A stretch of DNA of 64,000 nt from Microbacteriaceae bacterium VKM Ac-2854. Lineage in GTDB: Bacteria > Actinomycetota > Actinomycetes > Actinomycetales > Microbacteriaceae. Under the pieces are notes generated by a model that was not told where the DNA came from, did no database searches, and saw nothing but the letters and a program-made list of their open reading frames with translations. Where the stretch lies: contig JABMLH010000001.1 of NCBI GenBank assembly GCA_013205085.1, positions 62,001 through 126,000 of the forward strand, read 5' to 3'. Below are positions 26,566-33,942 of this stretch, one piece after another (position 1 is the first letter of the stretch; each line of letters opens with the position of its first letter). The translations under genes and the position numbers were made by a program.

Positions 26566-26896
26566 GCTTCGATGCTCGCCGTCGCCGGGGCTTCTCGCCT
26601 CGGCCGACGAGCCGCGCGGGTCTCGTCCTTTCGGCTGATGCGAGGGCCGTCGTGTTCTTCGCTTCGGATCGCTCGGGCTGCCAGCTGCCGTGCGGCCGCG
26701 AACGGTGCGGATGTCTCCCCGTGGGGGAGATGGCCAACGGAGCCATCCGAAGTTACGGCAGGCGCGAGCGGGCGATCGCTGCCGAAACGAGGTCGGGCCG
26801 GTGCCTGTCACCATTCCGGTGATCCCCGAATGAGAGGCTTCTCAGGCAGCCCGCCCGAACCGTAGAGTCTCGACCACCCGTACCGAGGAAGGGCCG
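26566..26896. other. 331-bp divergent intergenic region
   Basis: This region separates the DUF2306-like gene and the duplicated-ectodomain membrane protein. A short hairpin (GAGAGGCTTCTC) lies near 26830 and a TAGAGT box near 26863 could be the -10 for the rightward gene, whose ribosome site GAGGAAGG is at 26884. There is no other gene-like content. Confidence 0.4.
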
Positions 26897-28864
26897 ATGG
26901 CTCACCACACTCGTACTCTGCTGACCGGCCTGCTCGTGGCGCTGATGCTCCTCCTCGCCGCGCCTGCGTCGGCGACCGAGCGCGGGCTGGATTGCGAGGG
27001 GCTGCTCTCGGAGGAGTCGCGCGCGAACCTACCCGGGTCGGGATTCGAGGCGAACCCCGATACGACGTTCTCCGGCTTCGACGACGCCGACCGCGACTAC
27101 CCGGGCGCGCTCAGCTGTTCGTGGGGTGTGCCGCAGACCGACAACCTGTTCTGGCTCGGCGTGGCCCCCGTCTCGGCGGATGCGGCGGCGACCGAGCAGG
27201 CGACGCTGGCGGCGGCGGGATGGACGAGCCGCGAATCCGACGGCGGCGCACTCTTCGAGATCGACCCGGCCCAGTACGGCTACATCGTCGAGCCGGTCTC
27301 GCTCTTCCGCGACGGCTACTGGTTCATCGCCTCGGACTACGCGCTGCTCGCCCCGATGATCTCGAACGTACTCGGCGCCGAGGTGGCTCAGGCCACGGAC
27401 GAATGCGATGCGCTGCTCTCCGAGAACCAGCGCACGCTGCTGGCCCAGTACGGGATCGCGCGCTCGAACGACGAGTTGCCGTTCCAGTCCGACGCCCCGA
27501 GCGATGGCGTCTTCTGCACCTGGAACAACACCCTGTCGCTCGCCTACGCCGAGGTGTCCGAGGAGGAGGCGGAGCGGCTACGCGCCGCAGCGATCGACTT
27601 CTTTCCGCAGTCGGAGGGGCTCTACGCGGGTGCGGGCGCGGCCTGGGCCAGTGAGATGTACTTCGCTGACGGCTACTGGTTCCTGACCTACCGGATGAGC
27701 CGCGACATCCCGCTCGACACCTCGGCGATCGAACTGCGCGACCGCATCTTCGGAGCGCGGGCCACCACCGCGCCGGCCACGACGGAGCCGGTCGCGGTCG
27801 AGCCCAGCCTCCTCGAAGCCGATCCCGTCGCGCCCCAGGCGTGGGCTGCCGCGACCCCCTCTACGCTCAGTTCGCTGCCGCCGGCGCAGACCCTCGAGTG
27901 GAACATCCTCCGCTTCGCCGCGCTCGCCGGTGCCGCCATCGTGCTCACGGCGTTGCTCGTGCTGCCCGGCAAACTCGTGGACACCGCGCTCGAGGGCAAC
28001 TACGGTCGACTCGGCCTGCCGCAGCTGCGCCTCCCGTCGACGACGCGGGCGCGGCCGCGGGTGCTGACGATCGCGGTCGGTGTGCTGCTCGCCTCCGCGA
28101 TCTCGGTCTACGTCGACCCGGCGATCGGTTTGAACGATCTGAGCGCACGGGTCTTCGCCTCCACGCTCACCGCGGTCGTCATCGAGAGCGTGCTCGGGCT
28201 CTGGCTGGTCGCTCGGGTCGCGCGTCGGGTGGATCCGAGCGTGGTGCCGAGTCTGCGGTTCACCTGGAACTCGCTCATTTTCATCCTGCTCGCCGCGCTG
28301 ATCTCGCGACTGATCGGATTCGAGCCCGGGATGATGTTCGGGCTCGTGATCGGGCTCAGCTACGCGGGTGGTCGCGAGCCGCGCCGCGAGCACCGGGTGG
28401 TCTGGGCCGAGGCGGGCATCGTGCTCGTGATCGGCCTGCTCGCGTACACGGCGTACAGCGCGTTCTTCGTCGAGGCGAGTGAGTCGCCCGACAGCGTGCT
28501 CGGTGTGCTCGCGCTCTACGCCCGCGAGACGCTCAGCGCCCTCACCATCGCGACGATCTTCGCCCTGCCGATCGTGCTGCTGCCCGTGCGCGGGATGCTC
28601 GGCCCGGTGCTCTGGCGGCACAACCGGCTGATCTGGTTCGGCGGCTACGCGGCCGCCGTGTTCCTCCTCTTCGCGATCGTGCTACCGCTGGAGGACAGTT
28701 GGGAGCAGGTCGGCAACACGCTCGATCAGTGGCTCTGGCTGCTGATCGCGTACGTGCTCGCGGCCGTGCTGGTCTGGGCACTGCTCACCTTCCTGCCCAC
28801 GCCACGGCGGCTGCGTGAGAACGTGGTCCCCCTTGCGGACCACCGCAGCGGTACCGACGGATGA
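26897..28864 (+). CDS. Membrane protein with signal peptide and duplicated Cys-containing ectodomain
   Basis: The 655-residue product starts with a Sec signal (cleavage probably after PASA, residue 26). Two ectodomain copies of about 130 residues follow. Copy 1 has Cys33, Cys74, CSW and DGYWF at 139-143. Copy 2 has Cys170, Cys207, CTW and DGYWF at 258-262. Each pair of cysteines could form one disulfide. After a Thr/Pro/Ala linker (residues about 285-330) come about seven membrane helices. I do not recognise the family. The start has a GAGGAAGG ribosome site. The gene precedes a MacB-like exporter on the same strand, but 36 bases and a separate promoter-like box separate them. Confidence 0.75.
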   Translation: MAHHTRTLLTGLLVALMLLLAAPASATERGLDCEGLLSEESRANLPGSGFEANPDTTFSGFDDADRDYPGALSCSWGVPQTDNLFWLGVAPVSADAAATEQATLAAAGWTSRESDGGALFEIDPAQYGYIVEPVSLFRDGYWFIASDYALLAPMISNVLGAEVAQATDECDALLSENQRTLLAQYGIARSNDELPFQSDAPSDGVFCTWNNTLSLAYAEVSEEEAERLRAAAIDFFPQSEGLYAGAGAAWASEMYFADGYWFLTYRMSRDIPLDTSAIELRDRIFGARATTAPATTEPVAVEPSLLEADPVAPQAWAAATPSTLSSLPPAQTLEWNILRFAALAGAAIVLTALLVLPGKLVDTALEGNYGRLGLPQLRLPSTTRARPRVLTIAVGVLLASAISVYVDPAIGLNDLSARVFASTLTAVVIESVLGLWLVARVARRVDPSVVPSLRFTWNSLIFILLAALISRLIGFEPGMMFGLVIGLSYAGGREPRREHRVVWAEAGIVLVIGLLAYTAYSAFFVEASESPDSVLGVLALYARETLSALTIATIFALPIVLLPVRGMLGPVLWRHNRLIWFGGYAAAVFLLFAIVLPLEDSWEQVGNTLDQWLWLLIAYVLAAVLVWALLTFLPTPRRLRENVVPLADHRSGTDG

Positions 28865-28887
28865 CGCCCGCGACGAGGCCGCATCCG

Positions 28888-28893
28888 TAGCGT
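28888..28893 (+). promoter_or_regulatory. Candidate -10 box of a leaderless transcript
   Basis: TAGCGT lies seven bases before the ATG at 28901. The GGAGG between them is too close to the ATG for normal ribosome binding. Confidence 0.4.
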
Positions 28894-28900
28894 CGGAGGC

Positions 28901-29689
28901 ATGCAGAACCAGCAGAACGAGAATGAGCAGCACGAGAACGCGCAGAACGCGAACGGATACGTCGCGCGCGTCGAGGCCGTGCGGAAGATCTACGGAAGCC
29001 ACGGAACCGTCGCGGCACTGGACGGCGTCACGCTGGGCATCCGCCGCGGTGAGTTCACCGCGGTGATGGGCCCGAGCGGCTCCGGCAAGTCCACCCTGAT
29101 GCACGTGATGGCCGGGCTGGATTCGCCGACGGATGGGCGCGCCTTCCTCGGCGGCACCGAGATCACCCGGATGAAGGACGCCGAGCTCACCGTGCTGCGG
29201 CGTCGCAGCGTCGGCTTCGTCTTCCAGGCCTTCAACCTGGTGCCGACGCTCGACGTGCGCGGCAACATCCGGCTGCCGTTCGAGCTCGACGGCCGCGGGG
29301 TCACCGCCGATGAGGAGAACTGGATCGCGCGACTGGTCGAGACGCTCGGCCTGCGTGAGCGCCTGACGCACCGCCCCCACGAGCTCTCGGGCGGCCAGCA
29401 GCAGCGGGTCGCGATCGCCCGGGCGCTGGCGACCCGGCCCGAGCTGATCTTCGCGGATGAGCCCACCGGCAACCTCGACTCGCGCACCGGCCGCGAGGTG
29501 CTCGCGCTGCTCTCGGCCGCGTCCCGTGAGTACGGCCAGTCGATCGCGATGGTCACCCACGACCCGATCGCCGCGAGCCACGCCGACCGGGTGCTCTTCC
29601 TCGCCGACGGCCGCCTGGTCGACGACCGGCCGCGGATGAGCGCCGAACAGATCGCGAGCGCGATGCTCGGGATGGAGCGGGTCGCATGA
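28901..29689 (+). CDS. ABC transporter ATPase, MacB/LolD type, with Gln/Asn-rich N-terminus
   Basis: The 262-residue ATPase has Walker A GPSGSGKST near residue 56, Q-loop FVFQAFNLVP, signature LSGGQQQRVAIARAL, Walker B LIFADEPTGNLDS and His in MVTHDP. It pairs with the FtsX-like permease whose ATG overlaps its stop. This ABC type powers mechanotransmission: lipoprotein or antibiotic-peptide release, or signalling. Residues 2-18 (QNQQNENEQHENAQNAN) are unusual for the family and are encoded by a hexamer-rich stretch. GTG codons further in could be the start in relatives, but the leaderless -10 box supports this one. Confidence 0.9.
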   Translation: MQNQQNENEQHENAQNANGYVARVEAVRKIYGSHGTVAALDGVTLGIRRGEFTAVMGPSGSGKSTLMHVMAGLDSPTDGRAFLGGTEITRMKDAELTVLRRRSVGFVFQAFNLVPTLDVRGNIRLPFELDGRGVTADEENWIARLVETLGLRERLTHRPHELSGGQQQRVAIARALATRPELIFADEPTGNLDSRTGREVLALLSAASREYGQSIAMVTHDPIAASHADRVLFLADGRLVDDRPRMSAEQIASAMLGMERVA

Positions 29690-31077
29690 AGCCCGTCAGC
29701 CTCCGCGGCGGTGGCGCCACCCTCGCCGTCTCCGCCCTCTCAGCCGCCTTCGGCACCGTCCTGATCATGGTGATCGCCGACTTCGCCGCCTACTTCGCGG
29801 CCACCGGCTTGGACGGCATCGGCCAGGCGTCCCTGATGCTCGGCGTCGTCGCCGCCCTGTTCTTCGGCATCGCCCTCTACGTCGGCGCGGTCGTCACCGC
29901 CAACTCGGTCTCGACGGTGATCGCGGGGCGCACCCGCGAGATCGCGCTGCTGCGACTGATCGGCGCTTCCGGGGCGACGCTGCGCGGCCGCATCCTGCGC
30001 GAGGGTGTGCTGCAGGGCGCTGTCGGGGCACTGATCGGCTGCGCGGTCGGCGCGCTGCTCACCGCGGCGGCGGCCCAGCTGGCCATGGCCACCGGCGTGC
30101 TCGACTCCTTCGCCTATCCGTTCCTGCATCCCGCGGTCGCCGCTCCCGTGCTGGCCGTCACCGCGGCCACCGCGATCGCGGCGTGGTCCGGCTCGCGGCG
30201 CGTGCTCGCGGTGTCGCCGATGGCGGCTACCGGATCCGCGACGGAGCCGCGCTGGGACGAGCTGCGTGCCGGCACGGCCCGTCGGGTCGTCTCGATCGGT
30301 CTCGTTGCGCTCGGCTTCCTGCTGCTGGCCGGCGGTGTGGTGCTCGGTCTGGTGACCTCGCTCGGCGTGCTATTGGGTCTCGCGGGCGGCATGATCTCGT
30401 TCACGGGCGTGGTGCTCGGTGCCCCGGTGTTCCTGCCGCCGCTGATGCGGCTGCTCGGGCGGATGCTCGGCCGCGGCCCGGTACCGGCGCTCGCCGCCGC
30501 GAACGCGGTCCGCAACCCGGCACGCAGCTCGCGCGCGGTCGTCGGCTTGGTGATCGGGGTGACGCTGGTCACGATGTTCGCGGTCGCGACCGAGACCTTC
30601 CGCTCGATCACGTACCAGTACGGGCAGATGCAGCCCGAGTACTACGCCGCCTTCGAGCAGGTGATCTCGACCACGACCGCCGTGATGAGCGTGCTGCTCG
30701 GCTTCTCGGTGCTGCTCGCCGCGGTCGGCATGATCAACACGCTGTCGCTCAGCGTGCTGCAGCGCCGCCGCGAGTTGGGCTTACTGCGCGCGCTCGGCTT
30801 CACCGTGGCGCAGGTGCGCCGGATGATCGTGGCCGAGGCGACGGCGATGGTCGCCTCCGCGACGCTGTTCGGCATCCTGCTCGGCGTGTTCTACGGCTGG
30901 GCCGGCGCGCAGTCGACGTTCGGCTCGCTGATCCAGGGCGTGACCGCGCCGTCGATCCCGTGGCCGATCATGGCGGCCGTCGTGGTGGCGACGGTCGCGA
31001 TCACGATCGCGTCGTCGCTCGTGCCGGCGCGCCGGGCGACGCGGGTGTCGCCGGTCGCCGCGCTGGCGGTGGACTGA
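29686..31077 (+). CDS. FtsX-like ABC transporter permease
   Basis: The 463-residue permease has ten or so hydrophobic segments and two FtsX-type domains. The clearest is in the C-terminal half, where RRRELGLLRALGFTVAQVRR contacts the ATPase and is followed by the last helices and PARRATRVSPVAALAVD, the typical family ending. It contains an N-terminal equivalent (GRTREIALLRLIGASGATLR). No large periplasmic MacB-type domain is visible, so it resembles the two-component systems linked to peptide resistance. A hairpin terminator follows the stop. Confidence 0.9.
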   Translation: MKPVSLRGGGATLAVSALSAAFGTVLIMVIADFAAYFAATGLDGIGQASLMLGVVAALFFGIALYVGAVVTANSVSTVIAGRTREIALLRLIGASGATLRGRILREGVLQGAVGALIGCAVGALLTAAAAQLAMATGVLDSFAYPFLHPAVAAPVLAVTAATAIAAWSGSRRVLAVSPMAATGSATEPRWDELRAGTARRVVSIGLVALGFLLLAGGVVLGLVTSLGVLLGLAGGMISFTGVVLGAPVFLPPLMRLLGRMLGRGPVPALAAANAVRNPARSSRAVVGLVIGVTLVTMFAVATETFRSITYQYGQMQPEYYAAFEQVISTTTAVMSVLLGFSVLLAAVGMINTLSLSVLQRRRELGLLRALGFTVAQVRRMIVAEATAMVASATLFGILLGVFYGWAGAQSTFGSLIQGVTAPSIPWPIMAAVVVATVAITIASSLVPARRATRVSPVAALAVD

Positions 31078-31110
31078 CTCCGCTGGGGACGTTTGCGAAG
31101 GGGTGAACCC

Positions 31111-31138
31111 GCAACACGACGGCTTCGCCGCGTGTTGC
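31111..31138 (+). terminator. Hairpin terminator after the FtsX-like permease
   Basis: GCAACACG-a-CGGC-TTC-GCCG-CGTGTTGC forms a compact stem with a three-base loop, followed by TTGTTCC. The position 34 bases after the stop fits termination. Confidence 0.7.
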
Positions 31139-31146
31139 TTGTTCCC

Positions 31147-31208
31147 TGGCGCGGGGTTGTCACCTTCTCCGCTCGCAAGCTCGCGAAGAAGCTGACAACC
31201 CCGCGCCA
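31147..31208. repeat. GGGTTGTCA hairpin, copy 1
   Basis: TGGCGCGGGGTTGTCA (31147-31162) is perfectly complementary to 31193-31208. The left arm continues as ccTTCTCCGCT, as in the related hairpin at 32869. It lies between the ABC permease and the GNAT gene. Confidence 0.8.
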
Positions 31209-31242
31209 GTGCTGCGCATGGGCGGTTTGGGAAGATGGGGGC

Positions 31243-31869
31243 GTGAATGCTGTACGCCCCACTCCCGCGCCCCTCGAGGGCCGCTTCATCCGGCTCGAGC
31301 CGCTGACGCCCGAGCACCTGCCCGAGCTGTTCGCGGCGATCGGATCGCCCGAGGTGTTCGCGGGCGGCTGGGGTGGCGGGCCGGCGGGGTATCGCGCGAC
31401 GCTCGCGGAGTTCACGAGCTTCGCCGAGTCCTACCTGCCCTGGCACGCGAATCCGTACGCCCTACGACTCGTCGGCGGCGAACAGCACGGCCTGCTCGTG
31501 GGCACGTCGAGCATGATGGACTTCGACGAGAAGCGCGAGGCGACCCACATCGGCGCGACGGCGTACAGCCCGAGCGTGTGGGGCACCGCGGTCAACCCGG
31601 AGGCCAAGCTGCTGCTGTTCGGTCTCGCCTTCGACAGCGGATTCGAGCGGGTGCGGATCCAGGCGGATGCGGTGAACGTGCGCTCGCGCGCCGCGATCCT
31701 CAAGCTCGGCGCGCAGTTCGAGGGCATCGTGCGCCACGACATGCGCCGCGCCGACGGCAGCTGGCGCGACACCGCGCTGTACTCCATCCTTTCCGCCGAG
31801 TGGCCCGCCGTCCGCGCCGCCCTCGAACAGCGCCTCGCCCGGGCCGACGGCCCCGTCCGCCCCGCCTGA
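31243..31869 (+). CDS. GNAT-family N-acetyltransferase (RimJ/RimL-like)
   Basis: The 208-residue protein has the RimJ-type arrangement: PLEGRFIRLEPLTPEHLPEL at the N-terminus, GLLVGTSSMMDF beta strands, THIGATAYSPSVWGTAVNPE, then EAKLLLFGLAFDSGFERVRI and NVRSRAAILKLGAQFEGIVR. This is the acetyl-CoA fold seen in enzymes acetylating protein N-termini, antibiotics or small amines. The GTG at 31243 is chosen because GAAGAT sits six bases upstream in leaderless geometry; the frame upstream runs through the hairpin. The substrate is unknown. Confidence 0.85.
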   Translation: MNAVRPTPAPLEGRFIRLEPLTPEHLPELFAAIGSPEVFAGGWGGGPAGYRATLAEFTSFAESYLPWHANPYALRLVGGEQHGLLVGTSSMMDFDEKREATHIGATAYSPSVWGTAVNPEAKLLLFGLAFDSGFERVRIQADAVNVRSRAAILKLGAQFEGIVRHDMRRADGSWRDTALYSILSAEWPAVRAALEQRLARADGPVRPA

Positions 31870-31946
31870 CGGGGCACTTCCGGCCAGGGAGGAGCGGGTT
31901 CCGGACAGCGTGCTGCCGCACGCGCGGGTCGGGATCGACGGGGCAG

Positions 31947-31952
31947 TAGCCT
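31947..31952 (+). promoter_or_regulatory. Candidate -10 box of a leaderless transcript
   Basis: TAGCCT lies six bases before the GTG at 31959 with no Shine-Dalgarno sequence between. Confidence 0.45.
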
Positions 31953-31958
31953 CACGGA

Positions 31959-32867
31959 GTGATCCAGAAGCTGCGCGACGCCACCATCCTGTTGCAGTAC
32001 CTCGGGATGGGCCTGGTCTGGGGCGCCAGCTTCCTGTTCATGAAGGTCGCGCTCGAGGGCGGCGTCTCGTTCGGCCAGGTCGCGTGGTCGCGGTTGATCC
32101 TCGGGGCCCTCGCCCTGGGCGCCGTGGTGCTGTTCACCCGCGCGAAGCTGCCGCGCGACCCGATCCTCTACCTGCACTTCCTTGTGATCGGCATCAGCGG
32201 CTGCGTCATACCGCACCTGCTCTTCGCCTGGGGTGAGCAGTACGTCTCGTCGAGCCTGGCCAGCATCTACAACGCGGTCACCCCGATCACCACCGCCCTG
32301 ATGGTCACCCTGGCCTTCCGCGTCGAGAAGCTCGGTCGCGGCCAGGTCGCGGGCGTCGCCGTCGGCATCATCGGTGTCGTGGTGATCATCGGGCCGTGGC
32401 GCTACGCCGCCCTCACCGGCGACGTCTGGGGTCAGCTCGCCTGCCTGCTCGCCGCGGTCTGCTACGGATTCACCTTCGGCTACACCCGCAAGTACATCTC
32501 GCACCGCGATGTCTCGTCCACCAGCGTGGCCTTCCTGCAGATCGGATCCGCGGGGGTGGTGATGCTGCTGCTCACGCCGGTGCTCGCCCTCGGCCCGGTC
32601 ACCCTGAACGGCTGGATCGTGGCGAGCCTGCTCGTGCTCGGCATCGCGGGAACGGGCTTCGCGTATCTCTGGAACATCGCGGTGCTGCGCGCCTGGGGGC
32701 CGACCACCACCTCCACCGTCACCTACGTGACGCCGATCGTCGGGGTGGTGCTCGGCATCCTCGTGCTCGGCGAGACCTTCGGCTGGAACGAGCCCGTCGG
32801 CGCGGTCCTCGTCTTCCTCGGCATCATGCTCACCCAGAAGCGCCTGCGCCTGCGCCGCCTCGCCTGA
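31959..32867 (+). CDS. EamA-family (DMT) transporter
   Basis: The 302-residue membrane protein has ten predicted helices in two EamA repeats. The first contains GMGLVWGASFLFMKVALEGG and SSLASIYNAVTPITTALMV; the second contains TTSTVTYVTPIVGVVLGILV and LGETFGWNEPVGAVLVFLG. DMT proteins exchange metabolites or amino acids across the cytoplasmic membrane, often as exporters. The GTG start is directly behind a TAGCCT box. Chorismate mutase lies downstream after a hairpin; a link to aromatic metabolism is possible but not shown. Confidence 0.88.
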   Translation: MIQKLRDATILLQYLGMGLVWGASFLFMKVALEGGVSFGQVAWSRLILGALALGAVVLFTRAKLPRDPILYLHFLVIGISGCVIPHLLFAWGEQYVSSSLASIYNAVTPITTALMVTLAFRVEKLGRGQVAGVAVGIIGVVVIIGPWRYAALTGDVWGQLACLLAAVCYGFTFGYTRKYISHRDVSSTSVAFLQIGSAGVVMLLLTPVLALGPVTLNGWIVASLLVLGIAGTGFAYLWNIAVLRAWGPTTTSTVTYVTPIVGVVLGILVLGETFGWNEPVGAVLVFLGIMLTQKRLRLRRLA

Positions 32868-32868
32868 A

Positions 32869-32915
32869 AAGGGTTGTCATTTTCTCCGCTACCTACCGAC
32901 AAAGTGACAACCCTT
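32869..32915. terminator. GGGTTGTCA hairpin, copy 2 (terminator-like)
   Basis: AAGGGTTGTCA (32869-32879) pairs perfectly with 32905-32915. The left arm runs on into TTTTCTCCGCT, as in the copy at 31147. It lies immediately after the EamA stop. Confidence 0.75.
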
Positions 32916-32934
32916 CTGGGGCGAGCGGGTCCGT

Positions 32935-32940
32935 TAGGGT
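32935..32940 (+). promoter_or_regulatory. Candidate -10 box of a leaderless transcript
   Basis: TAGGGT lies six bases before the ATG at 32947. Confidence 0.4.
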
Positions 32941-32946
32941 CGAGGC

Positions 32947-33267
32947 ATGACGGATGAACGTGCCAGAACCGAGGTCGACCCGGCCGTGTTGAACGAACTG
33001 AGCGGCATCCGCCAGAGCATCGACAACATCGATGCGGCCCTGATCCACATGCTCGCCGAGCGGTTCAAGTTCACGCAGAAGGTCGGCAGGCTCAAGGCCG
33101 AGCACGGTCTGCCGCCGGCCGATCTCGAACGGGAGGCGCGTCAGATCACCCGGCTGCGCGGCCTGGCGGAAGAGGCGCACCTCGATCCGGCCTTCGCGGA
33201 GAAGTTTCTGAACTTCATCGTCGCCGAGGTCATCCACCACCACGAGCAGATCGCCAACGGACACTAG
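32947..33267 (+). CDS. AroQ-class chorismate mutase
   Basis: The 106-residue all-helical protein matches stand-alone chorismate mutases (CM_2). ELSGIRQSIDNIDAALIHML carries the N-terminal Arg, then ERFKFTQKVGRLKAEHGLPP carries the active-site Lys/Arg, and the third helix ends FIVAEVIHHHEQI. It converts chorismate to prephenate for phenylalanine and tyrosine synthesis in the cytoplasm. No secretion signal is present. The start lies six bases after a TAGGGT box, so the message is probably leaderless. The last 38 bases overlap the 3' end of the convergent gene at 33230. Confidence 0.9.
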   Translation: MTDERARTEVDPAVLNELSGIRQSIDNIDAALIHMLAERFKFTQKVGRLKAEHGLPPADLEREARQITRLRGLAEEAHLDPAFAEKFLNFIVAEVIHHHEQIANGH

Positions 33268-33700
33268 ACACCGCGTCCGCGTCGGGCACGGTCCACAGCG
33301 GATCCGCGTTCATGTCACGCAGCAGCGCGTCGATTTCGGCCGCCGACCAGTACCGGCAGCGGACGACGACGTGATCCGCCGCGGTCCAGGCCGCGAATCC
33401 GCCGCCATCCGGTAGCGCCGTGAAGCGGGTGAGCCGCCGCGGCCACTGCTCGCGGCGCCGGTACCCGCGGAGGTAGACGACGGCGGATCCGTCGGTCAGC
33501 ACCCGAACCGGGTGCAGCACGAACAGCTGCACCGCCAGGAGAGCCGCGACGAGCAGCGTCACGGCGAGCGCGACGGCGCCGCCACCCGACGCGGTCGCGA
33601 TGCCGCCGAGGGCGATCACGATGGCAACCCGCAGCGCAAGCGCACGCCACTGCAGAGCCGCGCTGGGCGCGAACAGCGTGGGTGATTGACGATTCGTCAC
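33230..33700 (-). CDS. Small membrane protein of unknown function (PH-like)
   Basis: The 156-residue protein starts at GTG 33700 behind a textbook GGAGG site. Residues about 17-62 form two hydrophobic helices (LALRVAIVIALGGIATASGG and AVALAVTLLVAALLAVQLFV). The C-terminal half is a soluble beta-rich domain (LTDGSAVVYLRGYRRREQWP, then VVVRCRYWSAAEIDALLRDM), as in bPH2-type membrane proteins. The 3' end overlaps chorismate mutase tail to tail by 38 bases. The function is unknown. Confidence 0.65.
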   Translation of the reverse strand: MTNRQSPTLFAPSAALQWRALALRVAIVIALGGIATASGGGAVALAVTLLVAALLAVQLFVLHPVRVLTDGSAVVYLRGYRRREQWPRRLTRFTALPDGGGFAAWTAADHVVVRCRYWSAAEIDALLRDMNADPLWTVPDADAVSSVRWRSARGGG

Positions 33701-33780
33701 GATTTCCTCCGTGCGAAACCGTACTCGCATCCACGATCCACGCCGAATCGCGGCGCGGATCGGCCGACTCGCGCGGATCG

Positions 33781-33902
33781 TGTACGAAACGAAGGATCGG
33801 AGCTCGACGCGCCCGAATCGGCGAGACCGAGATCCGCGGAATCACGCGGATCTCTCGTCCCGCGATCAGGGTGCCGATCCGTCCCGTCCTTCGTTTCGTA
33901 CA
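33781..33902. repeat. Large palindrome, core-sharing family, copy 3
   Basis: TGTACGAAACGAAGGA (33781-33796) is perfectly complementary to 33887-33902. The centre AGATCCGCG-gaatca-CGCGGATCT at 33830-33853 is itself a perfect dyad. It lies just downstream of the YhgE-like gene end. Confidence 0.85.
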
Positions 33903-33942
33903 GCCGGGGTGGGAGAGCGACGCGCGTCGTCCCCCGCGTCGC

